64,000 bases of DNA. It comes from Candidatus Methanohalarchaeum thermophilum (GTDB lineage: Archaea; Halobacteriota; Methanonatronarchaeia; Methanonatronarchaeales; Methanonatronarchaeaceae). The stretch lies in contig MSDW01000001.1 in NCBI GenBank assembly GCA_001914405.1, forward strand, positions 1,054,001 through 1,118,000, in the 5' to 3' direction. Both the position numbers and the translations under genes were made by a program. The notes under the pieces were generated by a model that searched no databases, was not told the origin of the DNA, and was given only the letters and a program-made list of their open reading frames with translations. How positions within the stretch are numbered: position 1 is the stretch's first letter; every line of letters begins with the position of its first letter. This document shows, piece by piece, positions 54,211-63,040 of the stretch.

Positions 54211-55398
54211 ATGTCCTTAATAAAAGATCTATCAGAAATAAGAAAAGAATTCCCCGTTTTAGATAAAGTAGTTTATTTAGATAATGCAGCAACCAGTCTA
54301 ACACCTGAACCCGTTCTAAAAGAATTAATAGAATACAATAGAAACTATAGAGCCAACATAGAAAGAGGAGTCCACCACCTATCAAAAATAGCTACGCACA
54401 GATACAAAGATGCACATCTCAAGGTAGCCGAACTCCTAGGAGCCGAAGAAGAAGAAATTGTATTTCTAAAAAACACTACAGAAGCAATCAACACAGTTGC
54501 AAGAGGCCTAGATATCAAAAAAGGCGAAAACATAGTATGTTCTTCAATGAGCCATCACTCGAATATACTCCCATGGCAAAGGATCCGGGATCAAAAAGAC
54601 ATAAACTTGAAATTTGCCAACCCTAAAAAAGGAACAGTAGATGAAAAAGAGATTAAAAAACTAATCAATGAAGATACCAAACTAGTAGCTATATCACACG
54701 CCTCCAATGTCACAGGCAGCCTGAATCCAATTAAATCAATCTCAAACTACTGTGAAGAAAAAGGTGCTTACTTCCTAATAGATGCAGCACAAACCGCAGC
54801 CCACACCCCAATTGATGTCAGCGAAATCAGATGTGATTTTTTGTGTGCATCCGGACACAAAATGCTGGCTCCAACGGGAACAGGATTACTATATGTAAAA
54901 AAAGAACATTACGATGAATTAGAGCCACTCTCACTGGGAGGCGGACATGTAAGGGAGGTAACCCTAAGTAATTATTCAACAAAAGATGGATACGAGGGCT
55001 TGGAAGCAGGAACACCTAACATTGGAGGCGGAATAGCGCTAGGAAAAGCAGCAGATTACCTTAGAGAAATAGGATTAAATAAAATCAGAGACCACGAAAA
55101 AAAGTTAACAAACTATTTGTTGAGACAGCTCACAGAAATAAACGAGATAGAAGTAGTCTACCCTGAAGTAGAGCGAGTAGGAGTTGTTTCTTTTTACATT
55201 GAAGAGATAGATGCCCATACTTTAGCTCAACTATTAGACCAAGAAAATGTAATAGTTAGATCAGGAGATCATTGCTCTCAACCACTTCTAAGGCAACTAG
55301 GATACGATAAATTAGTCAGAGTTTCATTATCATTTTATAACACATTAGAAGACATAAATAAATTAATTGGATCAATGGAAGATATTCTTAGAGGGTAA
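54211..55398 (+). CDS. sufS: Cysteine desulfurase (SufS/Csd type)
   Basis: The enzyme moves sulfur from cysteine as persulfide. PLP Lys lies in LCASGHKMLAPTGTG. The active Cys is in VIVRSGDHCSQPLLRQL. Other family marks are VVYLDNAATSLTPEPVLKEL, SSMSHHSNILPWQ and SHASNVTGSLNPI. From the ATG at 54211 the protein has 395 residues; the TTG at 54205 is a less likely start. It likely supplies sulfur to FdhD and to the many iron-sulfur clusters of this operon. Position right before fdhD fits sulfur relay IscS-to-FdhD known from E. coli. Confidence 0.9.
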   Translation: MSLIKDLSEIRKEFPVLDKVVYLDNAATSLTPEPVLKELIEYNRNYRANIERGVHHLSKIATHRYKDAHLKVAELLGAEEEEIVFLKNTTEAINTVARGLDIKKGENIVCSSMSHHSNILPWQRIRDQKDINLKFANPKKGTVDEKEIKKLINEDTKLVAISHASNVTGSLNPIKSISNYCEEKGAYFLIDAAQTAAHTPIDVSEIRCDFLCASGHKMLAPTGTGLLYVKKEHYDELEPLSLGGGHVREVTLSNYSTKDGYEGLEAGTPNIGGGIALGKAADYLREIGLNKIRDHEKKLTNYLLRQLTEINEIEVVYPEVERVGVVSFYIEEIDAHTLAQLLDQENVIVRSGDHCSQPLLRQLGYDKLVRVSLSFYNTLEDINKLIGSMEDILRG

Positions 55399-55404
55399 AT
55401 ATAG

Positions 55405-56130
55405 ATGTGGAAACAGATAAAATGCCTTAAAGATAAGGAAGAACCTTTTATAGAACTACCAATCGAGAAACCCCTGAGAATCTACTTAAATGGAAGAAAA
55501 CTAACTACTGCCATGGTCTCACCAACTAATGAAAAATCATTCGTGATAGGCCATCTCTTTTCAGAAGGAATTATCAGCGACTACGATGATATAGAATCAA
55601 TAAGAATTGACGGTAAAGAATCAAGCGTCCTATCTGAAAAAGCATCTTTTAGAGAATCAGAAGGATTAATTGTTAGCGGTTGCGGATCAGGAAACGCATA
55701 CAATATAGATACTCCAGAGGTTGAACCAAGATTAGAGATAAACATTAAACAGATAAGTGATGCAATGATAGAGCTATTAGAGAAATTCAAAAACGAGTCG
55801 GGAGGCGTTCACTCGGCTGGATTATTCAGTAAAGAAAAAAAATTCCTAGTAAGAGATATAGGAAGACACAACTGTATCGATAAAATAATAGGCATGGGCG
55901 TCAAAAACGAAATCGATTTCTCCCAAACCTTTGTAGTAAGCACAGGAAGACTTTCCTCAGACATGGTAAAAAAATGTGCAAATGTAGGTATACCCATAGC
56001 AGCATCACACAAATCATCAACATCTCTAGCCGTAGAAATAGCACAAAAATCAAAAATCTCATTAATAATAGATACAGGAACCAACAACTACATCCTAACA
56101 AACTTCGGACAAATAAAAAAGAATAAATAA
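55405..56130 (+). CDS. fdhD: FdhD sulfurtransferase for formate dehydrogenase cofactor
   Basis: 241 residues. FdhD receives sulfur from a desulfurase and sulfurates the Mo/W centre, an essential step for formate dehydrogenase. Marks are KSFVIGHLFSEGIISDYDDI, the SGCGSGN segment, GGVHSAGLFSKEKKFLVRDI and GRHNCIDKIIG. In E. coli the sulfur loop is CGVC; here SGCGSG keeps only the first cysteine, a single-Cys variant. The gene is six bases after sufS, so the sulfur relay is encoded as a pair. It closes the operon. Confidence 0.92.
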   Translation: MWKQIKCLKDKEEPFIELPIEKPLRIYLNGRKLTTAMVSPTNEKSFVIGHLFSEGIISDYDDIESIRIDGKESSVLSEKASFRESEGLIVSGCGSGNAYNIDTPEVEPRLEINIKQISDAMIELLEKFKNESGGVHSAGLFSKEKKFLVRDIGRHNCIDKIIGMGVKNEIDFSQTFVVSTGRLSSDMVKKCANVGIPIAASHKSSTSLAVEIAQKSKISLIIDTGTNNYILTNFGQIKKNK

Positions 56131-56394
56131 AATTTAACCCAAAGATGTAGGGGTCAAACCGGTAAAACAATAAAATAGAATCGAAATAAAATTTCTTAAT
56201 ACAAATTAAAAAACAAAAAAAATTAAGGCCTATTTAAACCATTAACAGTTATTTAAAGCATTTAAGTTTCAAAATTTAAGCTGAAAAATTTTTTAAATAA
56301 GTTGATTAAAAACCTAGAAAATATTAATAATACATATTTTCCTAATTGAGCAATTAGTTTTCTTGGTTAAGCAACTAATGCTGATATAGGTTTT
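56131..56394. other. Convergent gap
   Basis: 264 bases between the convergent fdhD and moaA genes. AT-rich, with a short inverted pair GAGCAATTAG...AAGCAACTAA at about 56350-56380 and T-runs that could end transcription on either strand. Confidence 0.4.
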
Positions 56395-57288
56395 TTATTT
56401 TTGAAAATATGGTTCTCTTTTGTTGATAGCTTTTAGTAGGCTTTTTTCGATGTTTTCATTTATTTTTACATTTAGATCGTTTCTCATTAAGCAGGGCTTA
56501 AATTTCCCATCGCTTGTTACTCTCATTCTTGTACAGTTCTTACAGAATTCTGTGTTGTGCATGGGTTTAACTAATTCAATCTGAGCTCCATCGAAGAAAT
56601 ATTTGTATCTATGATGCATTTTTCTCTGTTTGATTTTTTCTGCTTTTTCGCGGAGATTTTTTTCTAATTCCTCGAAGCTGTAATGATAGTTGTGGTATGA
56701 TTCTTGGTTTGATAGTGTATTAGTGTCATGGAATTCTATAAATTGCATGATAATATCTCTTTCTTTTGCGAATTCTATGAAATCGCTGATTTCATCATCG
56801 TTCACTCCATCTAGTAGGACAGTGTTTATTTTGATCGGATAGAGTGCAGATTTTTCAGCTGCGGTAATTCCATCTAGGACAGCTTTAAGTCTACCACCTG
56901 TAATTTTTTTGTATTTTTCAGGTTTTAATGAATCAAGGCTGATGTTTGCTCTATCAAGGCCTGCTGAAACTAATTCATCTATTTTATTAGTAAGAAGGCT
57001 TCCGTTTGTGGTAATTGAGACATCGTCTAGATAAGGAGAGATCTCTGATATTATTTCAGTTAAATCCTCTCTAACTAGAGGTTCACCACCGGTTATTTTG
57101 ACTTTTCTAATCTCTTTGTCTTTACCTACTTTTACTATATCTTGGATCTTTTCTTTACTAATCTCGGTTTTTTGGGTATTTTCTCCTTCTTGATGACAAT
57201 AAAAGCAATTTAAATTACATCTTTGGGTTATAGAGAACCTTATATTGGTTATCGGTCTACCATAATTATCTTTGATATGGGATACCAT
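56395..57288 (-). CDS. moaA: GTP 3',8-cyclase MoaA
   Basis: 297 residues. The radical-SAM cluster is [13 protein letters not shown]. Family marks are [20 protein letters not shown] and [14 protein letters not shown]. The C-terminal second cluster is [20 protein letters not shown]. It makes the first intermediate of molybdopterin from GTP. The catalytic tail of bacterial MoaA (GG at the end) is replaced by NKREPYFQK, as in many archaea. It is on the opposite strand to the dehydrogenase operon and appears alone; partner genes moaC, moaD and moaE are not in the window. The start ATG overlaps no other gene. Confidence 0.93.
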   Translation of the reverse strand: MVSHIKDNYGRPITNIRFSITQRCNLNCFYCHQEGENTQKTEISKEKIQDIVKVGKDKEIRKVKITGGEPLVREDLTEIISEISPYLDDVSITTNGSLLTNKIDELVSAGLDRANISLDSLKPEKYKKITGGRLKAVLDGITAAEKSALYPIKINTVLLDGVNDDEISDFIEFAKERDIIMQFIEFHDTNTLSNQESYHNYHYSFEELEKNLREKAEKIKQRKMHHRYKYFFDGAQIELVKPMHNTEFCKNCTRMRVTSDGKFKPCLMRNDLNVKINENIEKSLLKAINKREPYFQK

Positions 57289-57520
57289 TACATTAAAATA
57301 AATATGTTACTGGATATTAATTTTGGTGGAAAATTTAGATTAAATATAAAAAAATCAACTACGATATTTAAGCCCTAGAGATTAGATGGATAGGATTTCG
57401 AATTTTTACTAAATCAATATCTTATTTGAAAAAATTAAAGAAAAGTAAATTTTTTTTGTGTAGTATTTAAGCTCTGTTTTCGAAATTGGTATTTTTTCTT
57501 TTTTGGTTTTTTATCGGGAG
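57289..57520. other. AT-rich gap before the IS605-like relic
   Basis: No gene. The left border of the relic starts somewhere near 57520 but has no visible hairpin. Confidence 0.4.
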
Positions 57521-57679
57521 GTTGATTCTGGGTATTAAAGAAGATTAGAAGAAGTCAGGCAGATAACCCTTATGTCCTTTACGGCATGAAGGTGAATGCC
57601 GAAATCCTGAAAAGTTCAACTATCTGTACGAATACCTAGCAAAAGAAGACTATAAAGGAAGATATAAAGGACCACGAGA

Positions 57680-58035
57680 TATGTTCATTATAACATAAAT
57701 TATCATCTCGTATGGTTACCAAAATATGGAATGCTTTTTTAGCGGGTGATGTTAAAGAATACCTGAATCAAAAAATAAATGCTATAGTTAAAGACAAGGA
57801 TGGGGTTGAGATTAAATCGATAGAGAATGCAGACAGATCACGTCTATTTATTTGTTTCGGCGAAACCACTTTATTCACCATCAAAGCTAGTTAACATCTT
57901 TAAGAGAGCTTCAAGTCGAAAACTACGGAACCAATCCCCAGAGCTAAAGGAGAGAGATAAGTTTTAGACAAGAACCTACCATGTGGGGACAGTAGGAAAA
58001 GTAAGCGAAAAAAAAAAACATCGCGAGATAAATAG
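57680..58035 (+). pseudogene. Decayed IS200-type TnpA (Y1 transposase)
   Basis: Frame reading gives YVHYNINYHLVWLPKYGMLF, several stops, then QTDHVYLFVSAKPLYSPSKL, VNIFKRASSRKLRNQSPELK and TRTYHVGTVGKVSEKK. This is the TnpA order of IS200/IS605, where HxH belongs to the HUH nickase site; here it reads HVYLF, with the second His changed to Tyr. The catalytic Tyr region is frame-shifted (cf. IARYIEE). The gene is dead. The tnpB relic follows directly. Confidence 0.8.
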
Positions 58036-58079
58036 AAGAATATAAATAAAGAAGACAATTAAAGCGAAGATACATAAGC

Positions 58080-59053
58080 CAACTAGGACAAAAAACAGAG
58101 GTTCACTTATTTATACAAGTAATGGAACAAAAATGTTCTGGATTACTTAGAAGGACGGAGTCACGAAGAAAGAAGAAACAAATACAACCTAAACACAGTT
58201 TATATACAGAAAGATAAGCAACTAAGGATAAAAGGCAACCTTGGAGAACAACCCATCTATATAATGAATCAAACTCTCAAGATAAAGAAAACCGATAATG
58301 AATTAGTTGATTACTTTGCAAGCATTCCTGTTCACTCATATGAAAGGGTTTAGTTACCGATTAAAATACTTGAGAAACATAAGCAAACAATTAAAGATTG
58401 AGAGATAATCTATGAACCTAAAGGTGTTTTAGCTATTGTTCTAGGAAGTAGGTGGATTGGAGTTGAGGTCTGTGGCTTCGACAACAAGCCACTGTTCATG
58501 GGAGAAAAGATACGAGAAACGAGAGCCAAATACCAATATCTAAGGAAACAGGTTCAAGAAAGAGGGATGGAGGGCAAATTCAAGAGAAAAGAATAGAATA
58601 AAGTCGATGACTTGATTCATAAGATAACGAAGTGGTTAGCTAAATTTGCAGGAAAAAACAAGTTAGCAATAGAAACAGGAGACATAAAAAGACATAAATA
58701 GAGAAACAGGAAAAGGAAAAGGAAAAGAATTTATTCGAAGAGTAAACACCATGCCCACTCATAAATTCAAGAAATATCTTAAATACAAATGTAATGAAAG
58801 AGGCGTTCCATTTGTTTTAGTTGATAAAGCATGTACTACACAACCCTGTAGTCGATGTAATGAGAGAGTTGGAAGACTAAATAATAAGGAATTCGAATAC
58901 CCAAATTGTGGATTAAAAATCCACGCAGACCGTAATGGTGCTATAAATATTAAGGAACGAGGCTTGGACAAGCTTGATTTAGAGCCTCTGCCTATGCTAT
59001 GGGCGTCCTTGACAACGCCTAAAACCCTGAACCCAGTATTAATTACGCTATAG
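58080..59053 (+). pseudogene. Decayed TnpB (IS605 OrfB) with zinc ribbon
   Basis: Pieces in order: KYNLNTVYIQKDKQLRIKGN, ELVDYFASIPVHSYERV, KGVLAIVLGSRWIGVEVCGF, then AKYQYLRKQVQERGMEGKFK and KITKWLAKFAGKNKLAIETG. An open 100-codon end (58751-59053) has CTTQPCSRCNERVGR and HADRNGAINIKERGLDK, the zinc ribbon and final RuvC motif. The first RuvC Asp (GIDLG in active copies) reads GVEVCG and one zinc cysteine is changed (EYPNCG), so no active nuclease. The last residues (TTPKTLNPVLITL) may reflect the element end. Confidence 0.83.
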
Positions 59054-59157
59054 CAAAATAGTGAATTGGGTACAATGGAATGTGTTTCCAGTAGGGGAAG
59101 GGGGTCTTAAACTTTCTTATAGGGAATTATTTTGCCTCTTAGGCTAATGGGAGGTTG

Positions 59158-61101
59158 TCAAATTTGTATCTGTTTTCCTGTTTTTTCATAGGCTTTTATG
59201 CCACTGTATTCTGATAGCTTGTTTTTGAATTTTTCAGTTCTTATTTTTTTAATTAGGGTTTTTACTATTGTTTTTGAGTAACTGTTTTTGTTTATTAAGA
59301 AATCATATTCTTCTGTATCTAGTTTAATGAAATCTAGGTTATTTTTTTCAGCAAAATATTTGATTCCTATTCCTGCATCGGCTTTTCCTAATTTAACGGC
59401 TGAACCGACTCCAGAGTGTGTTTTGGAAGAAGTGTTGTATCCTTTAATTTCTTTTTTTATTTCTTCTATGTCTTTTTTGTCTTTATTGGCTATTTTTTGA
59501 AGTTTTAGGTCAAGATACCGCCTTGTTCCGGATCCTTTGTTTCTGTTAATTAATCTTACATCTTTATTTATTAAATCTCTAAGGTTCTTGATGTTCTTGG
59601 GATTTCCTTTCTCAACTAATATGCCTTGTTCTCTTAGATAACCTTTTATGAGGATTGTATCCGTCATTTTATTTTTCTTTAATAGGGGTAGGTTGTATTC
59701 TCCTTCTTCTGATATATAATGAGCTCCTGCCACATCTGCAATATTTTTGGATATCATTCTGAATCCTCCTCGTGAACCTACATGGATAGACTTAACTGAG
59801 CCATTCAACATCTTTCTGATTAAGTCGATTCCGATGCAGTGGCTGCCGATAATAAGTATATCAGGTAGATCTATGTTCTTTGAAAACAATTGAACTTCTT
59901 TTTTAGCTCCAGCTTGAATGTAATTTTCTTCTTCAGGTATTTCTATAACTCCTTCAGCTTGTGAAAGAGATGAAATAGCACCGGAGCCTTTCTCTATGGG
60001 ATAGACAAGAAACTTATTGTTTCTTTTTACGAGGCCAACTGGATGAAAATGTCTTCTACCACTGGTAGAACGGACTTTAACTGCTGTTTCTGCTTTTATT
60101 TTATTTGTCTCAGTTTTTTTACCTATTAATTGATGTATTAATGGAGCTATTAGTAAATTAAATATCGTTAAAGCTGATGTAGGATACCCAGGGAGACCTA
60201 TTACTATTTTGTCTTCTAACTTAGCACAGATAGTAGGTTTACCTGGTTTAACGGCTACTCCATGGAAGATTATTTCCCCTTCTTTAAGGACATCGTGTAG
60301 TAAATCACTGGAACCTGCTGAAGTTGAACCTGAGGTCAATAATAGATCGCACTCGGAAATTCCTCTCTTTATTTTTTCTTCTATTTTTTCTCTATCGTCA
60401 CCTACAATACCGTAAAATCTGGGTTTACCACCAGCTTCAATTATGGCGCTCTGTATCGAGTAGGAGTTGGTGTCAAAGATCTGGCCGTCTTTAATTTTAT
60501 CTCCTGGATTTCTTAGCTCTTCTCCTATTGATAAAACCCCTACCTTCGGTTTAGAGTATACTTCGACCTCTTTTCTACCTATTGCACCTAAAACACCTAT
60601 ATCCCTGGGATTTAGTTTTTTATCCTTGGAAAGTACCTTCTCACCTGCCATCATGTCGCTACCTGCGTACATTATATTATCTGCAGGTGCAACAGATTTC
60701 CTTACCTTAATTCCTTCGTTATTATCTTCCTCATCTATGTATTCGATCATTACAACTGCATTTGCTCCATCTGGCATAACTGCTCCAGTAGCAACCTCAA
60801 CAGCTTCTCCATTGTGTACGGATATATTTTTATTGTCTCCTGGAAAGATTTCTCCCTTTTTTTTAAGTGAAATAGGGTTATCCTCTCTAGCACTAAAAGT
60901 ATCTGAAGCCTTAACTGCATAACCGTCTTTAGCTGCTCTATCAAAAGGAGGAACATCGACCTTGGTATAAATGTCTTCAGCTAACTTAAGGTTAGAGCAT
61001 TCCTGTATATCTTTTAATTCTTTATTACGATCAAATTGGCTAAATAATTTTTTCTTAGCTTTTTCAAGAGATATAAGGTCTCTAAATTCTATTCTATTCA
61101 A
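59158..61101 (-). CDS. moeA: MoeA fused to a periplasmic-binding-like (PBP) domain
   Basis: 647 residues. The first ~400 residues are MoeA: FDRAAKDGYAVKASDTF, GEAVEVATGAVMPDGANAVV, KPKVGVLSIGEELRNPGDKI, CDLLLTSGSTSAGSSDLLHD and GLPGYPTSALTIFNLLIAP. The C-terminal ~230 residues are a substrate-binding (LysR/molybdate-binding like) domain, with ILIIGSHCIGIDLIRKMLNG, NRNKGSGTRRYLDLKLQKIA and AVKLGKADAGIGIKYF. MoeA inserts molybdenum or tungsten into molybdopterin; the PBP domain may bind metal or oxyanion. It overlaps the second moeA by eight bases. Confidence 0.92.
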   Translation of the reverse strand: MNRIEFRDLISLEKAKKKLFSQFDRNKELKDIQECSNLKLAEDIYTKVDVPPFDRAAKDGYAVKASDTFSAREDNPISLKKKGEIFPGDNKNISVHNGEAVEVATGAVMPDGANAVVMIEYIDEEDNNEGIKVRKSVAPADNIMYAGSDMMAGEKVLSKDKKLNPRDIGVLGAIGRKEVEVYSKPKVGVLSIGEELRNPGDKIKDGQIFDTNSYSIQSAIIEAGGKPRFYGIVGDDREKIEEKIKRGISECDLLLTSGSTSAGSSDLLHDVLKEGEIIFHGVAVKPGKPTICAKLEDKIVIGLPGYPTSALTIFNLLIAPLIHQLIGKKTETNKIKAETAVKVRSTSGRRHFHPVGLVKRNNKFLVYPIEKGSGAISSLSQAEGVIEIPEEENYIQAGAKKEVQLFSKNIDLPDILIIGSHCIGIDLIRKMLNGSVKSIHVGSRGGFRMISKNIADVAGAHYISEEGEYNLPLLKKNKMTDTILIKGYLREQGILVEKGNPKNIKNLRDLINKDVRLINRNKGSGTRRYLDLKLQKIANKDKKDIEEIKKEIKGYNTSSKTHSGVGSAVKLGKADAGIGIKYFAEKNNLDFIKLDTEEYDFLINKNSYSKTIVKTLIKKIRTEKFKNKLSEYSGIKAYEKTGKQIQI

Positions 61102-62284
61102 AAAGAAATACCTCCACTTTTTGTCCTTTATCTAATCCTTCAGTTTCTTCATTAATAGAAACAAAACCATCTGAGGAAGTTAATGTAGATTGAATACCAG
61201 AACCTGAAGTCCTGATTGGAACTGCCTGTCTTCCTTCAATTGAGACACGAGTAAATGTCCTGAAACCTACCTTTGATTCTATTTTCCTAGATAAATACGC
61301 ATCCGTAGAACGAAGACCTAGATCCTTTTTATTAGCTAACTTTAAGAGAGCAGGCCTCATAAAAAGCTGAGCTGAAATAAAACAAGCAACAGGATGACCA
61401 GGAAGACAAATAACGGGAATATCATCATACATTCCAAGTAAAGTAGGTTTACCTGGCTTAATCCCTATACCATGCGACGAAATTTCCCCATGTTCTTTAA
61501 CAACCTTGGCAGTGTGATCTCTTTCACCAACTGATGTACCCCCACTAAAAACAACCAAATCAAATTTTTTTCCTTTCTTTAAAGCTTCATATAATCTCTT
61601 AGGGGTATCTCCAACAATATCGTGCTTAGAAACAAGAGCATCTAACCTCTCAGCTATAACCTTGATCACGAGAGAATTACTCTCTATAACCTCTCCTGGC
61701 CCAGGATCTCCATCTCTTGGAACAACTTCATTTCCAGTAGGAACAACCAGAACCCTTGGTCTTCTAAAAACCTCAACCTCTGGAACCTGAAGGCTTCTTA
61801 GCAACCCCAAATCAAATGGCCTTAACTCTTGGCCTTTTTGAAAAATCAATTCCCCTTCTTCCACATCCTCACCAACTAAGTCAACATTTTCGCTTGGAGA
61901 TATAGCTTTAAAAACCTGCAGCCGTTTCCCATTTTTCTCTGTGTCCTCGATCTTTACTACAGCATCCGCTTCACTAGGGATAGCAGACCCAGTATGAACT
62001 TTTTCAGCTCCCTTATCACCAGGATCTTTATCCAGATCTAATGTAATAGGACTTGAACTTCCTCCACCATATGTATCTGATGCCTTAACGGCAAACCCAT
62101 CCATAGCTGCTCTTTCAAAACTAGGAATAGGATTAGGAGAAGATAAATCAGAAGCTAATACCCTACTATCTGATTCTTCTAACCTAACCTCTTTTTTTTC
62201 ATTAATTGATTTAATAGACTCTAAGAAATCTCTTTTTGCTTTTTTAAATTCTGTTAGTTTTTGAAAGCCATCTCTAATTTGCAT
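61094..62284 (-). CDS. moeA: MoeA, second copy without PBP domain
   Basis: 396 residues. Motifs are PSFERAAMDGFAVKASDTYG, VHTGSAIPSEADAVVKIEDT, RPRVLVVPTGNEVVPRDGDP, FDLVVFSGGTSVGERDHTAK and GIGIKPGKPTLLGMYDDIPV with CLPGHPVACFISAQLFMRPA. It is a full MoeA and lies upstream of the fused copy in one unit. Two moeA genes are usual in archaea that use molybdenum and tungsten or that need different metal loading; this organism's choice of metal cannot be read. Confidence 0.94.
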   Translation of the reverse strand: MQIRDGFQKLTEFKKAKRDFLESIKSINEKKEVRLEESDSRVLASDLSSPNPIPSFERAAMDGFAVKASDTYGGGSSSPITLDLDKDPGDKGAEKVHTGSAIPSEADAVVKIEDTEKNGKRLQVFKAISPSENVDLVGEDVEEGELIFQKGQELRPFDLGLLRSLQVPEVEVFRRPRVLVVPTGNEVVPRDGDPGPGEVIESNSLVIKVIAERLDALVSKHDIVGDTPKRLYEALKKGKKFDLVVFSGGTSVGERDHTAKVVKEHGEISSHGIGIKPGKPTLLGMYDDIPVICLPGHPVACFISAQLFMRPALLKLANKKDLGLRSTDAYLSRKIESKVGFRTFTRVSIEGRQAVPIRTSGSGIQSTLTSSDGFVSINEETEGLDKGQKVEVFLFE

Positions 62285-62337
62285 CTAGAATAAACTATAT
62301 GTTGTAATACAAAAAATAATCTTTCCAGGGACAAAAT

Positions 62338-62496
62338 ATGAAGATAGAATTAAAAATAGATGAAGAAAAAATTCCCCTGAACCGATTTGTAAGCAGCGTA
62401 CTAAAAAATATATTAATAGGAGTAATTAAAGAACTTCACGGCATTGAAGAAAATTGGAAAAACATAGAAATAAATATAAAAAAAGAAGAAAAATAA
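62338..62496 (+). CDS. Small conserved-looking archaeal protein (52 aa)
   Basis: Not in common gene calls because of its size. It starts MKIELKIDEEKIPLNRFVSS, continues VLKNILIGVIKELHGIEENW and ends KNIEINIKKEEK. I recall short archaeal proteins of this pattern (beta strand, PLN.FV..., helix, GI.., strand) whose function is unknown. ATG 62338 has CCAGGGACA about 8-12 bases upstream. It is divergent from moeA, 53 bases away. Confidence 0.6.
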   Translation: MKIELKIDEEKIPLNRFVSSVLKNILIGVIKELHGIEENWKNIEINIKKEEK

Positions 62497-62807
62497 AAAT
62501 AAAAAATAAAATAAAAAAACAGCTTGGTTCTTTAAAACCAATTCAGAGCAATTTCAATTGAAATTAGGGTATACCGATAAATCTAGGGGTAATCCAAGTC
62601 AGTAAATAATAATTTACTGTTTGTAAGAGCAACAGAACCTATTTGGGTTAACTTGAAAGAGAAGCATCTTAACTTAATGAAAATTAGTGATTAAATGTAT
62701 ATAACGTGAATCACAAACAGGTTTGTTTGGATAATTGAAAGAGATACTTTTTCTATAATTTTTTTATATAAACGGTTTTTCGGGGAGTTTTAACTTTTTT
62801 TGGTGAG
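62497..62807. other. AT-rich gap
   Basis: About 310 bases with no gene and no clear repeat, between the 52-aa gene and the left hairpin of the tnpB element. Confidence 0.45.
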
Positions 62808-62870
62808 AAATCCCTGTCCTTAATCTTTGATTTAGGTTAGGGATGAATCACCACAAGATGTGTATAAGTA
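62808..62870 (-). mobile_element. Inverted 3' end of the A/C non-coding element at the head of a tnpB element
   Basis: Read on the minus strand: CACATCTTGTGGTGATTCAT, CCCTAACCTAAATCAAAGAT and GGATTTCTCACC. This is the same as the end of copy A (ACCTTGTAGTGATCCATCCC...GGATTTCTCACC) and copy C (ACCTTGTGGTGATTCATCCC). Hairpin CCCTGTCCTTAATC/GATTTAGGTTAGGG is at 62812-62842 on the plus strand. Confidence 0.65.
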
Positions 62871-62899
62871 GTTGAATAATGTTTATATGGGAGATATAT

Positions 62900-63040
62900 G
62901 TGGAAGACCCGACAACCATACAGATAGAAAAAGAAACACGGAAGAAACTCAAGGAGCTAAGGATAACAAGGAGAGAAATATATGACGAAATATTAAATAG
63001 GTTGATGAAAAATGCAACTAACTCAAAAAATAAAGATTGA
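62900..63040 (+). CDS. Short RHH-like protein overlapping tnpB
   Basis: 46 residues from GTG 62900 (or 53 from ATG 62879): VEDPTTIQIEKETRKKLKEL, RITRREIYDEILNRLMKNAT. The pattern TTIQIEKETRKKLKEL...YDEILNRLM is that of small archaeal ribbon-helix-helix proteins (VapB-like or transposon-linked). It overlaps the tnpB start by 29 bases in another frame. It appears intact although the tnpB is not. Role: a DNA-binding repressor of the element is plausible, not shown. Confidence 0.62.
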   Translation: MEDPTTIQIEKETRKKLKELRITRREIYDEILNRLMKNATNSKNKD

